A DNA stretch of 64,000 nt, from contig NZ_LZQD01000004.1 in NCBI RefSeq assembly GCF_001858025.1, forward strand, positions 403,743 to 467,742. The letters run 5' to 3'. This DNA is from Trichormus sp. NMC-1. Lineage in GTDB: Bacteria; Cyanobacteriota; Cyanobacteriia; Cyanobacteriales; Nostocaceae. The position numbers were made by a program, and so were the translations under genes. The first letter of the stretch is position 1; each line of letters opens with the position of its first letter. Below, piece after piece: positions 9,369 through 19,400 of the stretch. Below the pieces are notes generated by a model, which had not been told where the DNA came from, made no database searches, and worked only from the letters and a program-made list of their open reading frames with translations.

Positions 9369-9746
9369 GGGTTTTAAATCTTTAATTGCCGGATGTCGAA
9401 CAACCGACTCTTAATAACTACACTATATTTAACAACTATGCAACTTCCAGGATACAGATATTCCGTTCTCTGTTGCCTATTGACCGCGCCTTTAGGGCGG
9501 TGAGTATGTCAATAAAGAAAGTTCCCCAGTTTTAGACCGGGGAGTTTGAAGAAGACACGGGGACAGGGAGACACGGGGACACCCCATGTCCAAAGCCAGG
9601 GGATTCTAGCAAGGAATGTCTTTTTTCTTCTTCACGACTCAAGTCGGGGGCTGGAAACCATTTGCGTCGAACGTCTCCCACAGGCGATTCTCCGCGTCCT
9701 CTTCTGTCAATGATTTAATGGAAATAATATTGAGATCAAAGGCTGA
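9369..9746. other. Intergenic region with orphan hairpin and minisatellite-like G-rich repeat
   Basis: These 378 bases carry the TnpB-type end hairpin at 9483-9501, a second stem (CCCC near 9524 with GGGG near 9539), and a G-rich repetitive stretch at about 9553-9592 built from GACACGGGGACAGGG-like units. No protein-coding gene was seen. Promoter elements for the DUF3110 gene should lie at its right end. Confidence 0.55.
9483..9512 (+). repeat. Orphan IS605/TnpB-type right-end hairpin
   Basis: ACCGC(G)CC-TTTA-GG-GCGGT is followed by GAGTATGTCAA. The tnpB element at 12636-12666 has the same build: a 5-bp stem, a one-base bulge, a short upper stem, the loop TTTA, and GAGAGTGTCAA after the stem. 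The stem bases differ but remain paired, which points to a conserved RNA or DNA structure. No tnpB is next to this copy, so it may be the remnant of a lost insertion. Confidence 0.5.
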
Positions 9747-10190
9747 ATGATGCGTGTTTTTGTACTAATTTTCAATGCTGGGACGGATAATGAGGGGATT
9801 CACACGGTTTTGACTGGTGATCCCGAATCAGGGCTGTCAGGGGCAAGACGCAATAAAATCCTGATGTTTGAGTCAGAAGATGACGCTACGCGCTATGCGC
9901 TGATGTTGGAAGCGCAGGATTTCGCTTCACCAACAGTTGAGGTGATGAATGCTGAGGAGATTAAGGAATTTTGCGAAAGTGCTGGCTATGACTGGGAACT
10001 TATTCCCGAAAATAGTAATTTGGTTGTCACTCCTCCAGAAGTGAACGTGGAACAAACCGACTGGCAACCAGAAGCCGAAACCGTCGATACTGATGAAGAT
10101 TTTTTCTATTCTCATCCATCTACCTCACCAGCACAGGAACCTGATTCAGATTTAGACAGCTTTCGTCGCCGACTGGAAGGGCTATTGTAA
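9747..10190 (+). CDS. DUF3110 domain protein
   Basis: A 147-residue acidic soluble protein. The N-terminal two thirds match the cyanobacterial and plastid-lineage DUF3110 family: VFVLIFNAGTDNEGIHT, then a loop with RNKILMFESEDDATRYALML, and VEVMNAEEIKEFCESAGY. The last 50 residues are a low-complexity acidic tail. The function of the family is not known. The gene begins ATGATG; either methionine could be the start. It is followed, across a MITE-like repeat, by murQ on the same strand. Confidence 0.8.
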   Translation: MMRVFVLIFNAGTDNEGIHTVLTGDPESGLSGARRNKILMFESEDDATRYALMLEAQDFASPTVEVMNAEEIKEFCESAGYDWELIPENSNLVVTPPEVNVEQTDWQPEAETVDTDEDFFYSHPSTSPAQEPDSDLDSFRRRLEGLL

Positions 10191-10218
10191 TTAGTCATTA
10201 AATGAGAACTGATATGAT

Positions 10219-10291
10219 GTCCGGTTAAATACTTATGATTAGGCAACCGCAGGGCAACGGGTTGAGTTTTTTCCACAGCAATTAGCCGGAC
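10219..10291. mobile_element. MITE-like repeat, copy 1
   Basis: This 73-base element is bounded by GTCCGGTTAA and TTAGCCGGAC, an imperfect terminal inverted repeat. The interior has AACGGGTTGAGTTTTTT. Related copies lie at 43944-44026, 59320-59384, 61776-61848 and 63185-63248. It ends 33 bases before the murQ start, so it occupies the murQ upstream region. Confidence 0.7.
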
Positions 10292-10324
10292 TTGATTTGA
10301 CAACTGACACAGGACTACCAAAAA

Positions 10325-11254
10325 ATGACAAATTTGCAGGAACGCGGGCATCTGCTGACGGAACAGGTAAATCCCAATAGTCTAAATTTAGACCAACTTA
10401 GCTCTCTGGAATTGGTGGAGTTATTTAATAACGAAGACCAAAAAGCGATCGCAGCGATCGCAGCGGCTAAAATTCAGTTAGCAGCAGCTATTCAATGCAC
10501 AGCAGATCGGCTGCATGAAGGCGGACGTTTATTTTACATTGGTGCGGGAACAAGTGGAAGATTAGGGGTATTAGATGCGGCTGAGTGTCCACCTACTTTC
10601 TGCACACCTCCAGAGTTGGTACAGGGTATTATTGCTGGTGGTGCTGGCGCACTGCTACGCAGTTCTGAGGATTTGGAAGACCGAGCCGAAGATGGAGAAA
10701 GTGCGATCGCACAACGACAAATCACTCAATTGGATGTAGTAGTTGGTATTACCGCTGGCGGCACAACACCTTATGTTCACGGTGCATTAAACGCTGCTCG
10801 TCAACGGGGCGCTTTGACTATTTTTATGGCCTGTGTTCCTGCTGAACAAGTAGATTTTGATGCTGATATTGACATTCGTCTGTTAACTGGCCCAGAAATT
10901 CTCGCTGGTTCTACCCGTCTCAAAGCTGGTACTGTCACTAAACTAGCTTTAAATATCCTCTCTACGGGAGTTATGGTCAAGCTAGGCAAAGTTTATGGTA
11001 ATCGCATGGTAGATGTCGCTGTCACAAATCAAAAATTACGCGATCGCGCTTTGCGAATTTTACAAGACCTCACAGGCTTAAGTCGAGAAGCCGCAGGGTT
11101 CCTACTCGAACGCAGTGGCAAATCGGTTAAGTTAGCGCTGTTAATGCACTGGACTGATTTAGAAAAAGAAGCGGGTGAACAACTCCTAGCTGCACACCAG
11201 GGCAATCTTCGGGTTGCTGTTGACAGTTACAAACAACACCAGCCAGGTGCTTGA
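10325..11254 (+). CDS. murQ: N-acetylmuramic acid 6-phosphate etherase
   Basis: A 309-residue cytoplasmic SIS-fold enzyme that cleaves the lactyl ether of MurNAc-6-phosphate, giving GlcNAc-6-phosphate and D-lactate in cell-wall recycling. Visible signatures are GAGTSGRLGVLDAAECPPTF, the SIS loop VVGITAGGTTPYVHGAL, ILAGSTRLKAGTVTKLALN and KLGKVYGNRMVDV. Full length matches the family. Its upstream region is occupied by a MITE-like repeat, and a tnpB element follows 70 bases downstream. HIP1 sites occur in the gene. Confidence 0.95.
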   Translation: MTNLQERGHLLTEQVNPNSLNLDQLSSLELVELFNNEDQKAIAAIAAAKIQLAAAIQCTADRLHEGGRLFYIGAGTSGRLGVLDAAECPPTFCTPPELVQGIIAGGAGALLRSSEDLEDRAEDGESAIAQRQITQLDVVVGITAGGTTPYVHGALNAARQRGALTIFMACVPAEQVDFDADIDIRLLTGPEILAGSTRLKAGTVTKLALNILSTGVMVKLGKVYGNRMVDVAVTNQKLRDRALRILQDLTGLSREAAGFLLERSGKSVKLALLMHWTDLEKEAGEQLLAAHQGNLRVAVDSYKQHQPGA

Positions 11255-11434
11255 AAAAGAGACGTTGAGATATGGGAACACTTTTAAGCGGGGAACCTTA
11301 CAGGATTACTCGGTAAGCGTAAAGCTCAGTCACTTTAGTGCTGAGATATAAGCGACACGGGCGAATTTATTCGCCTTGTCTTTGTAATTGCAATATTTAC
11401 GCCAGATATGTTGGTATAACTGTAGGAGGTAGTT

Positions 11435-12649
11435 ATGCTAATTTTTGAGTTCAAAACGTATGGAAAGCCCAAGCAATTTACAGCAGTAGATGATGCTATT
11501 CGTACTGCCCAATTCGTTCGCAATAGCTGTATTCGGCTGTGGATGGATAATCAGAATACGGGTAAAAACGATTTGCAAAAATACTGTGCAATATTAGCTA
11601 AAACTTTTTCCTTTGCAGATGAACTTAATTCAATGGCTAGACAAGCTAGTGCAGAACGAGCTTGGTCTTCTATCTCTCGCTTTTATGATAACTGTAAGAA
11701 AAAGATTCCTGGTTTAAAGGGATTTCCACAATTTCAAAAAGATTGTCGCTCTGTTGAATACAAAACATCAGGATGGCAGCTTGCCCAAGACAGAAAATCA
11801 ATTACCTTTACAGACAAAAAAGGCATTGGCAAGTTAAAACTAAAAGGCACTCGTGATTTGCATTTTTATCAAATTAATCAAATAAAACGAGTCCGATTAG
11901 TGAAACGTGCTGATGGTGTTTATATCCAATTCTGTATTAACGTAGATAGAAGTGAGAATATTCAATCTTCTGGGAATAGCATAGGATTGGATGTAGGATT
12001 AAAAGATTTCTACACCGATTCTGATGGTAATACCCTATCAAATCCTAGATTTTTAAGAAAAGGTAAGAAGGTTTTAAAGCGTTCTCAAAAACGAGTTTCT
12101 AGGAAAGTTAAAGGATCAAAAAATCGAGGCAAAGCTAGACATATTTTAGGAAAACGCCACCTGAAAATAAGTAGGCAACGTAAAGACCATGCTGTGAAAT
12201 TAGCACGGTGCGTAGTTCAGTCTAACGACTTGATAGCTTATGAAGATTTAAGGGTAAAAAATATGGTGAGAAATCATTGTTTAGCTAAGTCAATAAATGA
12301 CGCATCTTGGTATCAGTTCCGTGTCTGGCTGGAATATTTTGGTAAGGTATTTCAGAAGGTCACAGTTGCGGTAAACCCGCAATATACTAGCCAGGAATGC
12401 TCTAGTTGTGGTGAAATTGTTAAAAAGACTTTATCCACTCGTACTCACACTTGCAGGTGTGGTTGTGTCATGGATAGAGATGAGAATGCAGCTAGAAATA
12501 TCCTGAGTCGAGGATTGAGTACCGTAGGGCATACGGGAACTTTTGCGCTAGACGCAAGCAACGCTTTAGGAGATAAGTCCTCTACTCAGGTTGGAGAAAT
12601 CCTGTCTGAGCAAGTCATGTCTTTGATTAAAGAATCTCAGTCACTTTAG
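11435..12649 (+). CDS. tnpB: TnpB RNA-guided nuclease (OrfB of IS605 family)
   Basis: A 404-residue TnpB, the Cas12-related nuclease of IS605-type elements. A strong ribosome site (AGGAGG) precedes the ATG. The RuvC residues are all visible: D186 in IGLDVGLKDF, E270 in IAYEDLRVKNM and D349 in DRDENAARNIL. A zinc ribbon has C322 and C325 (CSSC) and C340/C342 (CRC). The N-terminal helix-turn region is intact (RTAQFVRNSCIRLW). The stop codon lies inside the right-end hairpin, as expected where the guide RNA overlaps the gene end. The protein appears catalytically complete. Such nucleases cut the empty donor site to favour element retention. Confidence 0.93.
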   Translation: MLIFEFKTYGKPKQFTAVDDAIRTAQFVRNSCIRLWMDNQNTGKNDLQKYCAILAKTFSFADELNSMARQASAERAWSSISRFYDNCKKKIPGLKGFPQFQKDCRSVEYKTSGWQLAQDRKSITFTDKKGIGKLKLKGTRDLHFYQINQIKRVRLVKRADGVYIQFCINVDRSENIQSSGNSIGLDVGLKDFYTDSDGNTLSNPRFLRKGKKVLKRSQKRVSRKVKGSKNRGKARHILGKRHLKISRQRKDHAVKLARCVVQSNDLIAYEDLRVKNMVRNHCLAKSINDASWYQFRVWLEYFGKVFQKVTVAVNPQYTSQECSSCGEIVKKTLSTRTHTCRCGCVMDRDENAARNILSRGLSTVGHTGTFALDASNALGDKSSTQVGEILSEQVMSLIKESQSL

Positions 12650-12657
12650 TGCTGAGA
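12520..12657 (+). ncRNA. Candidate omega (reRNA) scaffold of TnpB
   Basis: In characterised TnpB systems the guide RNA scaffold overlaps the 3' end of tnpB and ends at the right-end hairpin, with the guide taken from the flank just beyond. Here the equivalent is the last part of the gene through the hairpin at 12636-12657, and a guide would begin near 12658. The 5' limit is only a guess. Confidence 0.4.
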
Positions 12658-13660
12658 GTGTCAAAAATGGGAATTCATACCCTACCAAAAAGCTGACCTA
12701 CTTAGTGATTCCCACATTCGTTAAAAAGCATTTAAATTCTTCATAATTTAATAAAATTAATATAAACGAAACTTGCAACCTCTAGACAAGTAAATCTTGA
12801 TAAAGATTATAATTAAGCAAAGATCTTCTGATACATTTCACCCTGAATTAATTAACAAAATGGAGTTTTTGTCATGTAAAATAAAATTATGGGGATACAT
12901 AAAGCTTAGATGAATATTTGATGATTCATTCTTCAGAAGACTATCAAGGTAATGTAAAAATTGGTGAACTTTGTTAACGATTGCTTAAAAAAATATCGAT
13001 GTTGCCGATTAGTTTTATCAAACTATACTCACAACGGCTAGGAACCTTACTTTTTCATAATACAAAAACCAAGTCTTAAGCCTCTCCAGTATTAAATGTT
13101 ATTCCTTTTCCCTCTCCTCTTAGGAGAGGTTTACCAGAGGGGTTCCATATTTGGTTAAACAATGAGCCGTTTGCAGTAAGTAGGTGAACGGAAAAAAACC
13201 GAACTATATAACGAAAAGTAAAGTTGCCCAAAACCTGTTCCCCGTTCCCCGTTCCCTGTTCCCTTGTCATAACGACAATTTTTAACGCTAACCTACTTAT
13301 AGCTAGTTTCGGAAAAATAAAAGCGGTATTAATACGGATATTTTTTTAGAAAAATAGGGAGTAAAATAGACTCTAAGTGGTAAAGGTGCATTCTTATAGG
13401 AATATAACAAATTTAACTAAGCGCAGAAATATTGTCAGGGTATAGGGTATAAAATATTAAATAGAGCATCTGCTGATTTATATTTGCTAATATTCTCAAT
13501 CGAAACTGACGAATACTATCTACCAATAGATAAAAAATCAATGGGTGCTACTCACATTAGTTGACAGACTTCACTATCACTAACCTAAGATACTTGCTAA
13601 GTAATATATGGCTAGTATGGGTTTTCTAGAGACTGACTTATTGATTACAAGGAACAAAGT
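12658..13660. other. 1-kb gene-free region with dispersed repeats
   Basis: No convincing gene was found. It is AT-rich for the first 400 bases. At about 13100-13147 lies a palindromic CCTCTCC/GGAGAGG element of the type seen at 2353 and 38100. At 13237-13265 there are four heptanucleotide units of the type GTTCCCC/GTTCCCT. The remainder before 13661 should hold the promoter of the phototaxis operon, but no motif is clear. Confidence 0.5.
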
Positions 13661-14860
13661 ATGACCAACTCAGAACTCATAGAATCTCATAACTTACTAG
13701 ATGAGTTTAAAAGCTGTACGCAACTGCAATACAACGGAAAATTAAGTATTAACAGTTCCAAGGGAAGACAATGGGCTTTCTACTATCGTTTGGGAAGGTT
13801 AGTGTGGGCTTCAGGCGGAACTCATCCTTTCAGACGTTGGCGGAGACAAATGGCTATACACTGTCCCAATGTTGATTTAGATAAAATCCGTTGTCGGGCT
13901 GAAGACATTGCCATCGATTACTGGGACTATAACCTTTTAGATATCTTATACAAAAGACAAAAAATCCAACGGGAACAAATTCAAGCTATTGTCGAAAATA
14001 CGATTGCAGAACTTTTTTTTGACTTAGCTCAGGAGGTAGATTTTGCATCTGTAACGTCTCATCTTAGGCAGGACGTTATTTTAGATATGCCCATGAGCTT
14101 CACGAGTGCAGATATGTCAATCAAACAGATGCAAGATTCGTGGGCGATTTGGTCAAAGGTGGGTTTGGCAAATGTTTCTCCTAATTCATCACCAATTTTG
14201 CGGAAACCAGAACAACTTCAGCAGATGGTAAGTCCATCTGTATACAAAAACTTTGTCAGTTTAATTAATGGCAAATACACTCTGCGAGAGCTAGGCATAA
14301 AAATGAGGCAGGATGTTATGCCTATTGCTCGTTCTTTACTTCCCTATATTCTCAAAGGAATTATTGAATTAGTAGAAGTTCCGGATACGCCCTTACAAGT
14401 TAGTGAAGTTGAGAACTCTATACCTAGACAACCCAGGAATAAAATTCCTCCCTTGGTAGCTTGTGTAGACGATAGTCCTCTGGTCTGTAAAATGCTAGAA
14501 GAAATTATCACATCTCATGGACTGAGATTTATTAAGATTGAAGATGCTGTACAAGCTTTGCCTATTCTGATTCAGCACAAACCAGACTTGATTTTCTTAG
14601 ATTTAGTTATGCCCATAGCCAGTGGCTATGAAATCTGCACCCAATTGCGACGCATTCCTACCTTTAGTAATACACCAGTAATTATCTTAACTGGCAATGA
14701 TGGTCTTTTAGATAGAGTTCGCGCCAAGGTAGTGGGTTCTACCGATTTTATATCTAAACCGATAGTCGCGGAGAGAGTCATGGGCGTAATCCGTAAATAC
14801 GTGGCAATACAGACTAGTCCAACAGGTAAAAACACAACTAATTTAGAAGTTGCCAGTTAA
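13661..14860 (+). CDS. PatA/PixG-type response regulator (PATAN + receiver)
   Basis: A 399-residue first gene of the phototaxis cluster. Residues about 1-250 form a PATAN-type N-terminal region (YNGKLSINSSKGRQWAFYYR and GRLVWASGGTHPFRRW). The C-terminal receiver domain, about residues 265-385, has the acidic pocket DDSP, the phospho-acceptor in LIFLDLVMP, the switch threonine (VIILTG) and the lysine in FISKP. Equivalents are PixG/TaxP1 of Synechocystis and the PatA-like member of the Nostoc ptx locus. These act in controlling type IV pilus-dependent motility. A 540-base gap separates it from cheY. Confidence 0.88.
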   Translation: MTNSELIESHNLLDEFKSCTQLQYNGKLSINSSKGRQWAFYYRLGRLVWASGGTHPFRRWRRQMAIHCPNVDLDKIRCRAEDIAIDYWDYNLLDILYKRQKIQREQIQAIVENTIAELFFDLAQEVDFASVTSHLRQDVILDMPMSFTSADMSIKQMQDSWAIWSKVGLANVSPNSSPILRKPEQLQQMVSPSVYKNFVSLINGKYTLRELGIKMRQDVMPIARSLLPYILKGIIELVEVPDTPLQVSEVENSIPRQPRNKIPPLVACVDDSPLVCKMLEEIITSHGLRFIKIEDAVQALPILIQHKPDLIFLDLVMPIASGYEICTQLRRIPTFSNTPVIILTGNDGLLDRVRAKVVGSTDFISKPIVAERVMGVIRKYVAIQTSPTGKNTTNLEVAS

Positions 14861-15400
14861 AATGACTTGATAGTTTTTGCTGTTGCCAATTGAATATGAG
14901 GTTGCACAAAATCATGAAATTCATGAACTGATCTTTATCTATATTTATTCACGTTTATCTGCGTGTATTTGCGCTAGTTGTCTTGAAAACCTGATTTTAT
15001 ACAGATAGCTTCATTTTAATTGAGGGTATGTTATTAAAGTGTCGCTATCACAAAGCAAAAACTTGAGAAAGTCGAGGTTTTTGAACTCAGGGTAAACTTT
15101 TTTCCTTAGTTATTAACAGCACGTAAATTGAGAAGGAAAATATGTTAACTTATATTGAACACGTAGATTTTATTAGGGAAATATATATACAATGAAGCAA
15201 ATAAGATAAAATAAAAATAAGGTGATCAGAATACAGCAGAAATACTTAAATAGTTAAAAGTAGATGAAAAATATGTTATGTAAACATTGTTGCCTTCTAC
15301 TTATTGACTTCAAGTTTTCTGCACTAGCATTGATGTGATGAGTGTGATTGCATATTCTAGTTTTTGTTTCCATACTAAGCATAATTTAATAGGTGTTACC
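14861..15400. other. Intergenic spacer inside the phototaxis cluster
   Basis: These 540 AT-rich bases between the PATAN regulator and the cheY-like gene carry no recognisable gene or repeat array. The length suggests a second promoter for the cheY-cheW-mcp-cheA part. A short segment at about 14937-14970 (TTATTCACGTTTATCTGC) resembles a dispersed phrase also seen near 48295-48330. Confidence 0.45.
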
Positions 15401-15766
15401 ATGAGTACTATTTTAGTTGTTGAAGACGGCTTGACTGATATGGAAATTATCAGCCGTTACTTGCAACAGGCAGGTTATTCTGTAGTTTGTGCCACAAGTA
15501 GTGAAGAGGCACAAGTAAAAATTGACATAAACAAGCCAGATGTTATATTACTGGATGTAATTTTACCGGGTAAAAGCGGGTATGAAATTTGTCGAGAGCT
15601 ACAAAATAACCCAATTACTAGCCAAATACCTGTAGTTTTCTGCTCAACTAAAAATAGTGAAGTAGATAAGATTTGGGGAAATATGTTAGGAGCTAAAGCT
15701 TATCTATCAAAACCAGTAGATAGAGAAGAATTAGAAATTACTTTGAAACAATTAATCAATAAGTAG
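15401..15766 (+). CDS. CheY-like single-domain response regulator (PixH/PtxB type)
   Basis: A 121-residue receiver domain alone. The chosen start is ATG at 15401 (MSTILVVEDG), because an upstream extension to 15335 would add residues not found in the family. Key residues are the acidic pair in VVED, the phospho-acceptor D in DVILLDVILPG, and the lysine in YLSKPV. It would receive phosphate from the CheA protein four genes into the cluster and signal to the motility apparatus. It is followed by the cheW-like gene after about 100 bases. Confidence 0.9.
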   Translation: MSTILVVEDGLTDMEIISRYLQQAGYSVVCATSSEEAQVKIDINKPDVILLDVILPGKSGYEICRELQNNPITSQIPVVFCSTKNSEVDKIWGNMLGAKAYLSKPVDREELEITLKQLINK

Positions 15767-15868
15767 AAAATATCTGATTGATTACCAAAACTAGTCAATA
15801 TTTATAATTTGGTTTTAATCACTCAATAGTGGTTAAACCCAATCATTAAAGACAAAGGAAGATTAACT

Positions 15869-16342
15869 TTGGAGACGAAAGAAAAATTTTTAAGTTTTCA
15901 TTTGGGAGTCAGAGATACAGCAGTAATTTCCCTACAGCACATCACGGAAGTATTACGAATATCAATGACCGAAATATGTGGAGTTCCACAGATGCCTAAT
16001 TGTGTGTTAGGTATTTATAGCTGGCGTGGGGAAATGCTGTGGCTGGTCGATTTAGAAGAAATGTTAGGTTATCCACCCCTTTTACAAGGCTCAAATTTAC
16101 TCTCAAAAATGATGGCAATTGTGCTAGAAAATGAGGGTAAGTATTTGGGCATTTTGGTACGCCAACTAACAGATATTGAATGGTTGGATACTGAGCAAAT
16201 GAAAACCCCCTCGGCTGATCTATTTTATTCAGCGATGTCACCTTTCTTGCGGGGATATTTTACGAATGGTTCAGAGGAGATGATTTTTAATTTGGATGCT
16301 CTAGCGATTATTCAATCTCCAATGTGGGGGAATAATAACTAA
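15869..16342 (+). CDS. CheW-like adaptor (PixI/PtxC type)
   Basis: A 157-residue CheW domain that would couple the GAF-containing receptor to the CheA kinase in a signalling array. Visible features are FLSFHLGVRDTAVISLQHI, the loop VPQMPNCVLGIYSWRGEML with the G-I-x-x-W-R-G core, and a second half ending GYFTNGSEEMIFNLDAL. The gene probably starts with TTG at 15869, with AAGGAAG about 8 bases upstream. Its partners lie on both sides in the operon. Confidence 0.88.
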   Translation: METKEKFLSFHLGVRDTAVISLQHITEVLRISMTEICGVPQMPNCVLGIYSWRGEMLWLVDLEEMLGYPPLLQGSNLLSKMMAIVLENEGKYLGILVRQLTDIEWLDTEQMKTPSADLFYSAMSPFLRGYFTNGSEEMIFNLDALAIIQSPMWGNNN

Positions 16343-16451
16343 AAAATCGGTTTTGTCAAAAGTAATAAAACAGGGAATTTTCATCTTACTGTTTAAGACA
16401 TTCTAGCTCAAAAGTATCAATTTATTACTAATAGTATTGAAGGAGATTCAA

Positions 16452-19400
16452 ATGACTACATTATATCAAAATAGTGAAGATAGAGGCAATATCTTTACTG
16501 AAGTAGAAAACTCAGATAAAGCAAACGGTAACACTATAGTCAATGTTGGCAATAAGGATTTAACAGTATCCAATGCGATTACTCAGGAATTTAAAGTTTG
16601 GCGGCAAAGATTTCAATATATAACAGCCCAAATGCGGCAAGTTCCAGATATGGAAACTTTACTGCCGGTAACATCTGCACAAATCAGAGATAAAATTGGT
16701 GGTGATCGCGCCTTGATTTATCAATTTACTAACTCTGAGTCTGGAAATGTTTTAGCAGAATCAAGAACCACAGGTTGGACACCATCTCTAGGCGAAAATT
16801 TGCCAGCAATTCTGTTTGGCTTGTATACTAATCAAGATTATATTGAACCGATAGCGATTGACGACATTAATGAAATCCAAGCTACACCCTATCAAAAGCA
16901 ACTACTGGAGAAATTTCAAGTTAAAGCCAGTTTGAGTTTGCCAATTTTTATTGGTAGTAAAGTATGGGGTTTAGTGGTAGTTCATAGCTGTGGATCATCT
17001 CGTCAGTGGCAAGAAGCGGAAATCACCTTATTATGTCAAATATCTACAGAAATTACTTACAGATTGCAGAGTTTTAAATTACAAAAAGAACTGCAACAAT
17101 CAGTATTAGCCAAGCAATCAGTAGCTAAAGTTATTAGCAAAATTTTACAGCAGCCAGATGTAGATAAAATCTTTCAAACCACGACTCAAGAAGTCCGTCA
17201 ATTACTGAAATGCGATCGCGTCGGTGTTTATCGCTTTAATCCAGATTGGAGTGGCCAATTTGTCTCCGAGGCGGTGGGTAATAATTGGACAAAAATTGTC
17301 ACTCCTGATTATAAAATGGTTTGGGAAGATACCCATTTACAAGAAACCAAAGGTGGTAGATATGCCAATGGAGAAAGCTTTGTTGTTAATGATATTCATA
17401 AAATAGGTCATGCTCAATGTCACGTTGAGATTTTAGAGCAGTTTGACACCAAAGCTTATGTCATTGCGCCCATCTTTTCTGGGGAAAAATTGTGGGGTTT
17501 ACTAGCAGCTTACCAAAATACTGGGGCGCGGGAATGGCAAGACTGGGAAGTTAGCTTTTTAACTCAGATTGGCTTGCAATTTGGTGTAGCTATCTCCCAA
17601 GGAGAGTATCTGGAACAAGTGCGAAAACAATCTGATCAACTAGCCCAGATTAATAAACAAGAAAAATTTCTAGGCAAGATTGTTAACCGCATTCGGCAAG
17701 CTGCCAACTTAGACGGCATCTTCAAAACTACAGTACAAGAAGTTCGTCAAGCCTTAAAGTGCGATCGCGTCGGTGTTTATCGATTTAATCCAGATTGGAG
17801 TGGTCAATTTATCGCTGAGTCAGTGAGTAGTGGCTGGATAAAAATAGTTACGCCTGACTTTAAAATGGTCTGGGAAGATACCCACCTCCAAGAAACTCAA
17901 GGTGGTAGATATGCCAGAGGGGAAAGTTTTGCAGTCGATGACATTTATCAAGTTGGTCACGCTCCATGCCACATTGAGATATTAGAGCAAATTGAAGCTA
18001 AAGCTTACATGGTTGCCCCTATCTTCTTCGGGGAAAAACTCTGGGGTTTGTTGGCAACTTATCAGAACTCTAGCACCCGCCAATGGCAACCTTGGGAACT
18101 CAGCTTTTTACAACAAATCGGCTTACAATTTAGCCTCGCTAAAACACAGATAGATTATGTAGAACAAGTAGAATCTAAATCTCAAGAACTAATTCAGATT
18201 GCTGAACAAGAGAAAACCCTCAACAAAATTGTCAGCCGCATTCGTCAATCCAAAGATGTAGACGATATCTTCACAACTACTACCCACGAAGTTCGCCAAG
18301 CCCTAAAATGCGATCGCGTCGGTGTTTATCAATTTAGCCCTGATTGGGGTGGTAAATTTGTAGCTGAATCAGTCGGTACTGGTTGGACAAAATTAGTCGG
18401 GCCAAATATCAAAACCGTCTTAGATGATACCTACTTACAAGAAACCAAAGGTGGCAGATATGCCAAAGGCGAATCCTTTGTTGTTAACGACACCTATAAA
18501 ATAGGTCTAGCCCCTTGTCACATTGCAATTTTGGAGCAGTTTGAAGCCAAGTCTTATGTGATTGTGCCGATATTTTTTGGCGAAAAACTCTGGGGCTTGT
18601 TGGCAGCTTATCAAAATACTGGATCTCGTGAATGGAAAGAGTCAGAAGTCAACTTTTTAAAACAGATTGGCTTGCAATTTAGTCTAGCGAAATCACAGTT
18701 AGATTATATAGAACAAGTACAATTGCAATCTCTGGAAATCACTCAGATTGCTGAACAAGAGAAAACAGTCAACAAAATAGTCAACCGCATCCGCCAATCC
18801 TTCGATTTAGAAGACATCTTCAAAGCAGCTACTCAAGAAGTTCGCCAAGCTCTAAAATGCGATCGCGTCGGTGTTTATCAATTTCACCCTGATTGGAGTG
18901 GACAATTTTTAGCAGAATCAGTAGCTAGTGGATGGATGAAAGTTGCCACAGCCGACTTTAAAATGGTTTGGGAAGATAGCCACTTGCAAGAAACCCAAGG
19001 AGGTAGATATGCCAAAGGCGAATCCTTGGCAGTCAATGACATCTATCAAGCCGGTCACTCTCAATGTCACGTTGAAATTTTAGAGCAGATTGAAGCCAAA
19101 GCTTACGTTATAGTTCCCATCTTTTATGGAGAAAAATTGTGGGGATTACTTGCCGCTTATCAAAATAGTGGAACTCGTGAATGGCAATCCAGAGAAATCA
19201 ACTTTTTAGAGCAAATTGGCTTGCAATTTAGTTTAGCGAAATCTCAGATTGATTATATAGAACAAGTAAAAGCGCAATCTCTGGAAATCAGTCAGATTGC
19301 TGAACAAGAGAAAACAGTCAACAAAATAGTCAACCGTATCCGCCAATCCTTCGATTTAGAAGACATCTTCAAAGCAGCTACTCAAGAAGTCCGTCAGGCA

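Larger units (their letters stand above)
11325..12657 (+). mobile_element. IS200/IS605-type element carrying tnpB only
   Basis: A 22-base hairpin-forming sequence at 11325-11346 is repeated exactly at 12636-12657, and these copies bracket the tnpB gene. Both fold as a 5-bp CTCAG/CTGAG stem, a bulged T, a CAC/GTG upper stem and a TTTA loop. No tnpA (Y1 transposase) is present, so movement would need TnpA from elsewhere. True ends may extend somewhat beyond the hairpins; no target duplication is expected for this family. Confidence 0.7.

Noticed and set aside
15335-15400. Extended N-terminus of the CheY-like protein
   Set aside because: The receiver fold begins at MSTILVVEDG; the extra 22 residues are not family-like.
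16437-16451. TTG start of the phototaxis receptor
   Set aside because: The ATG at 16452 has AAGGAG at the right distance, and the upstream codons are the ribosome site itself.
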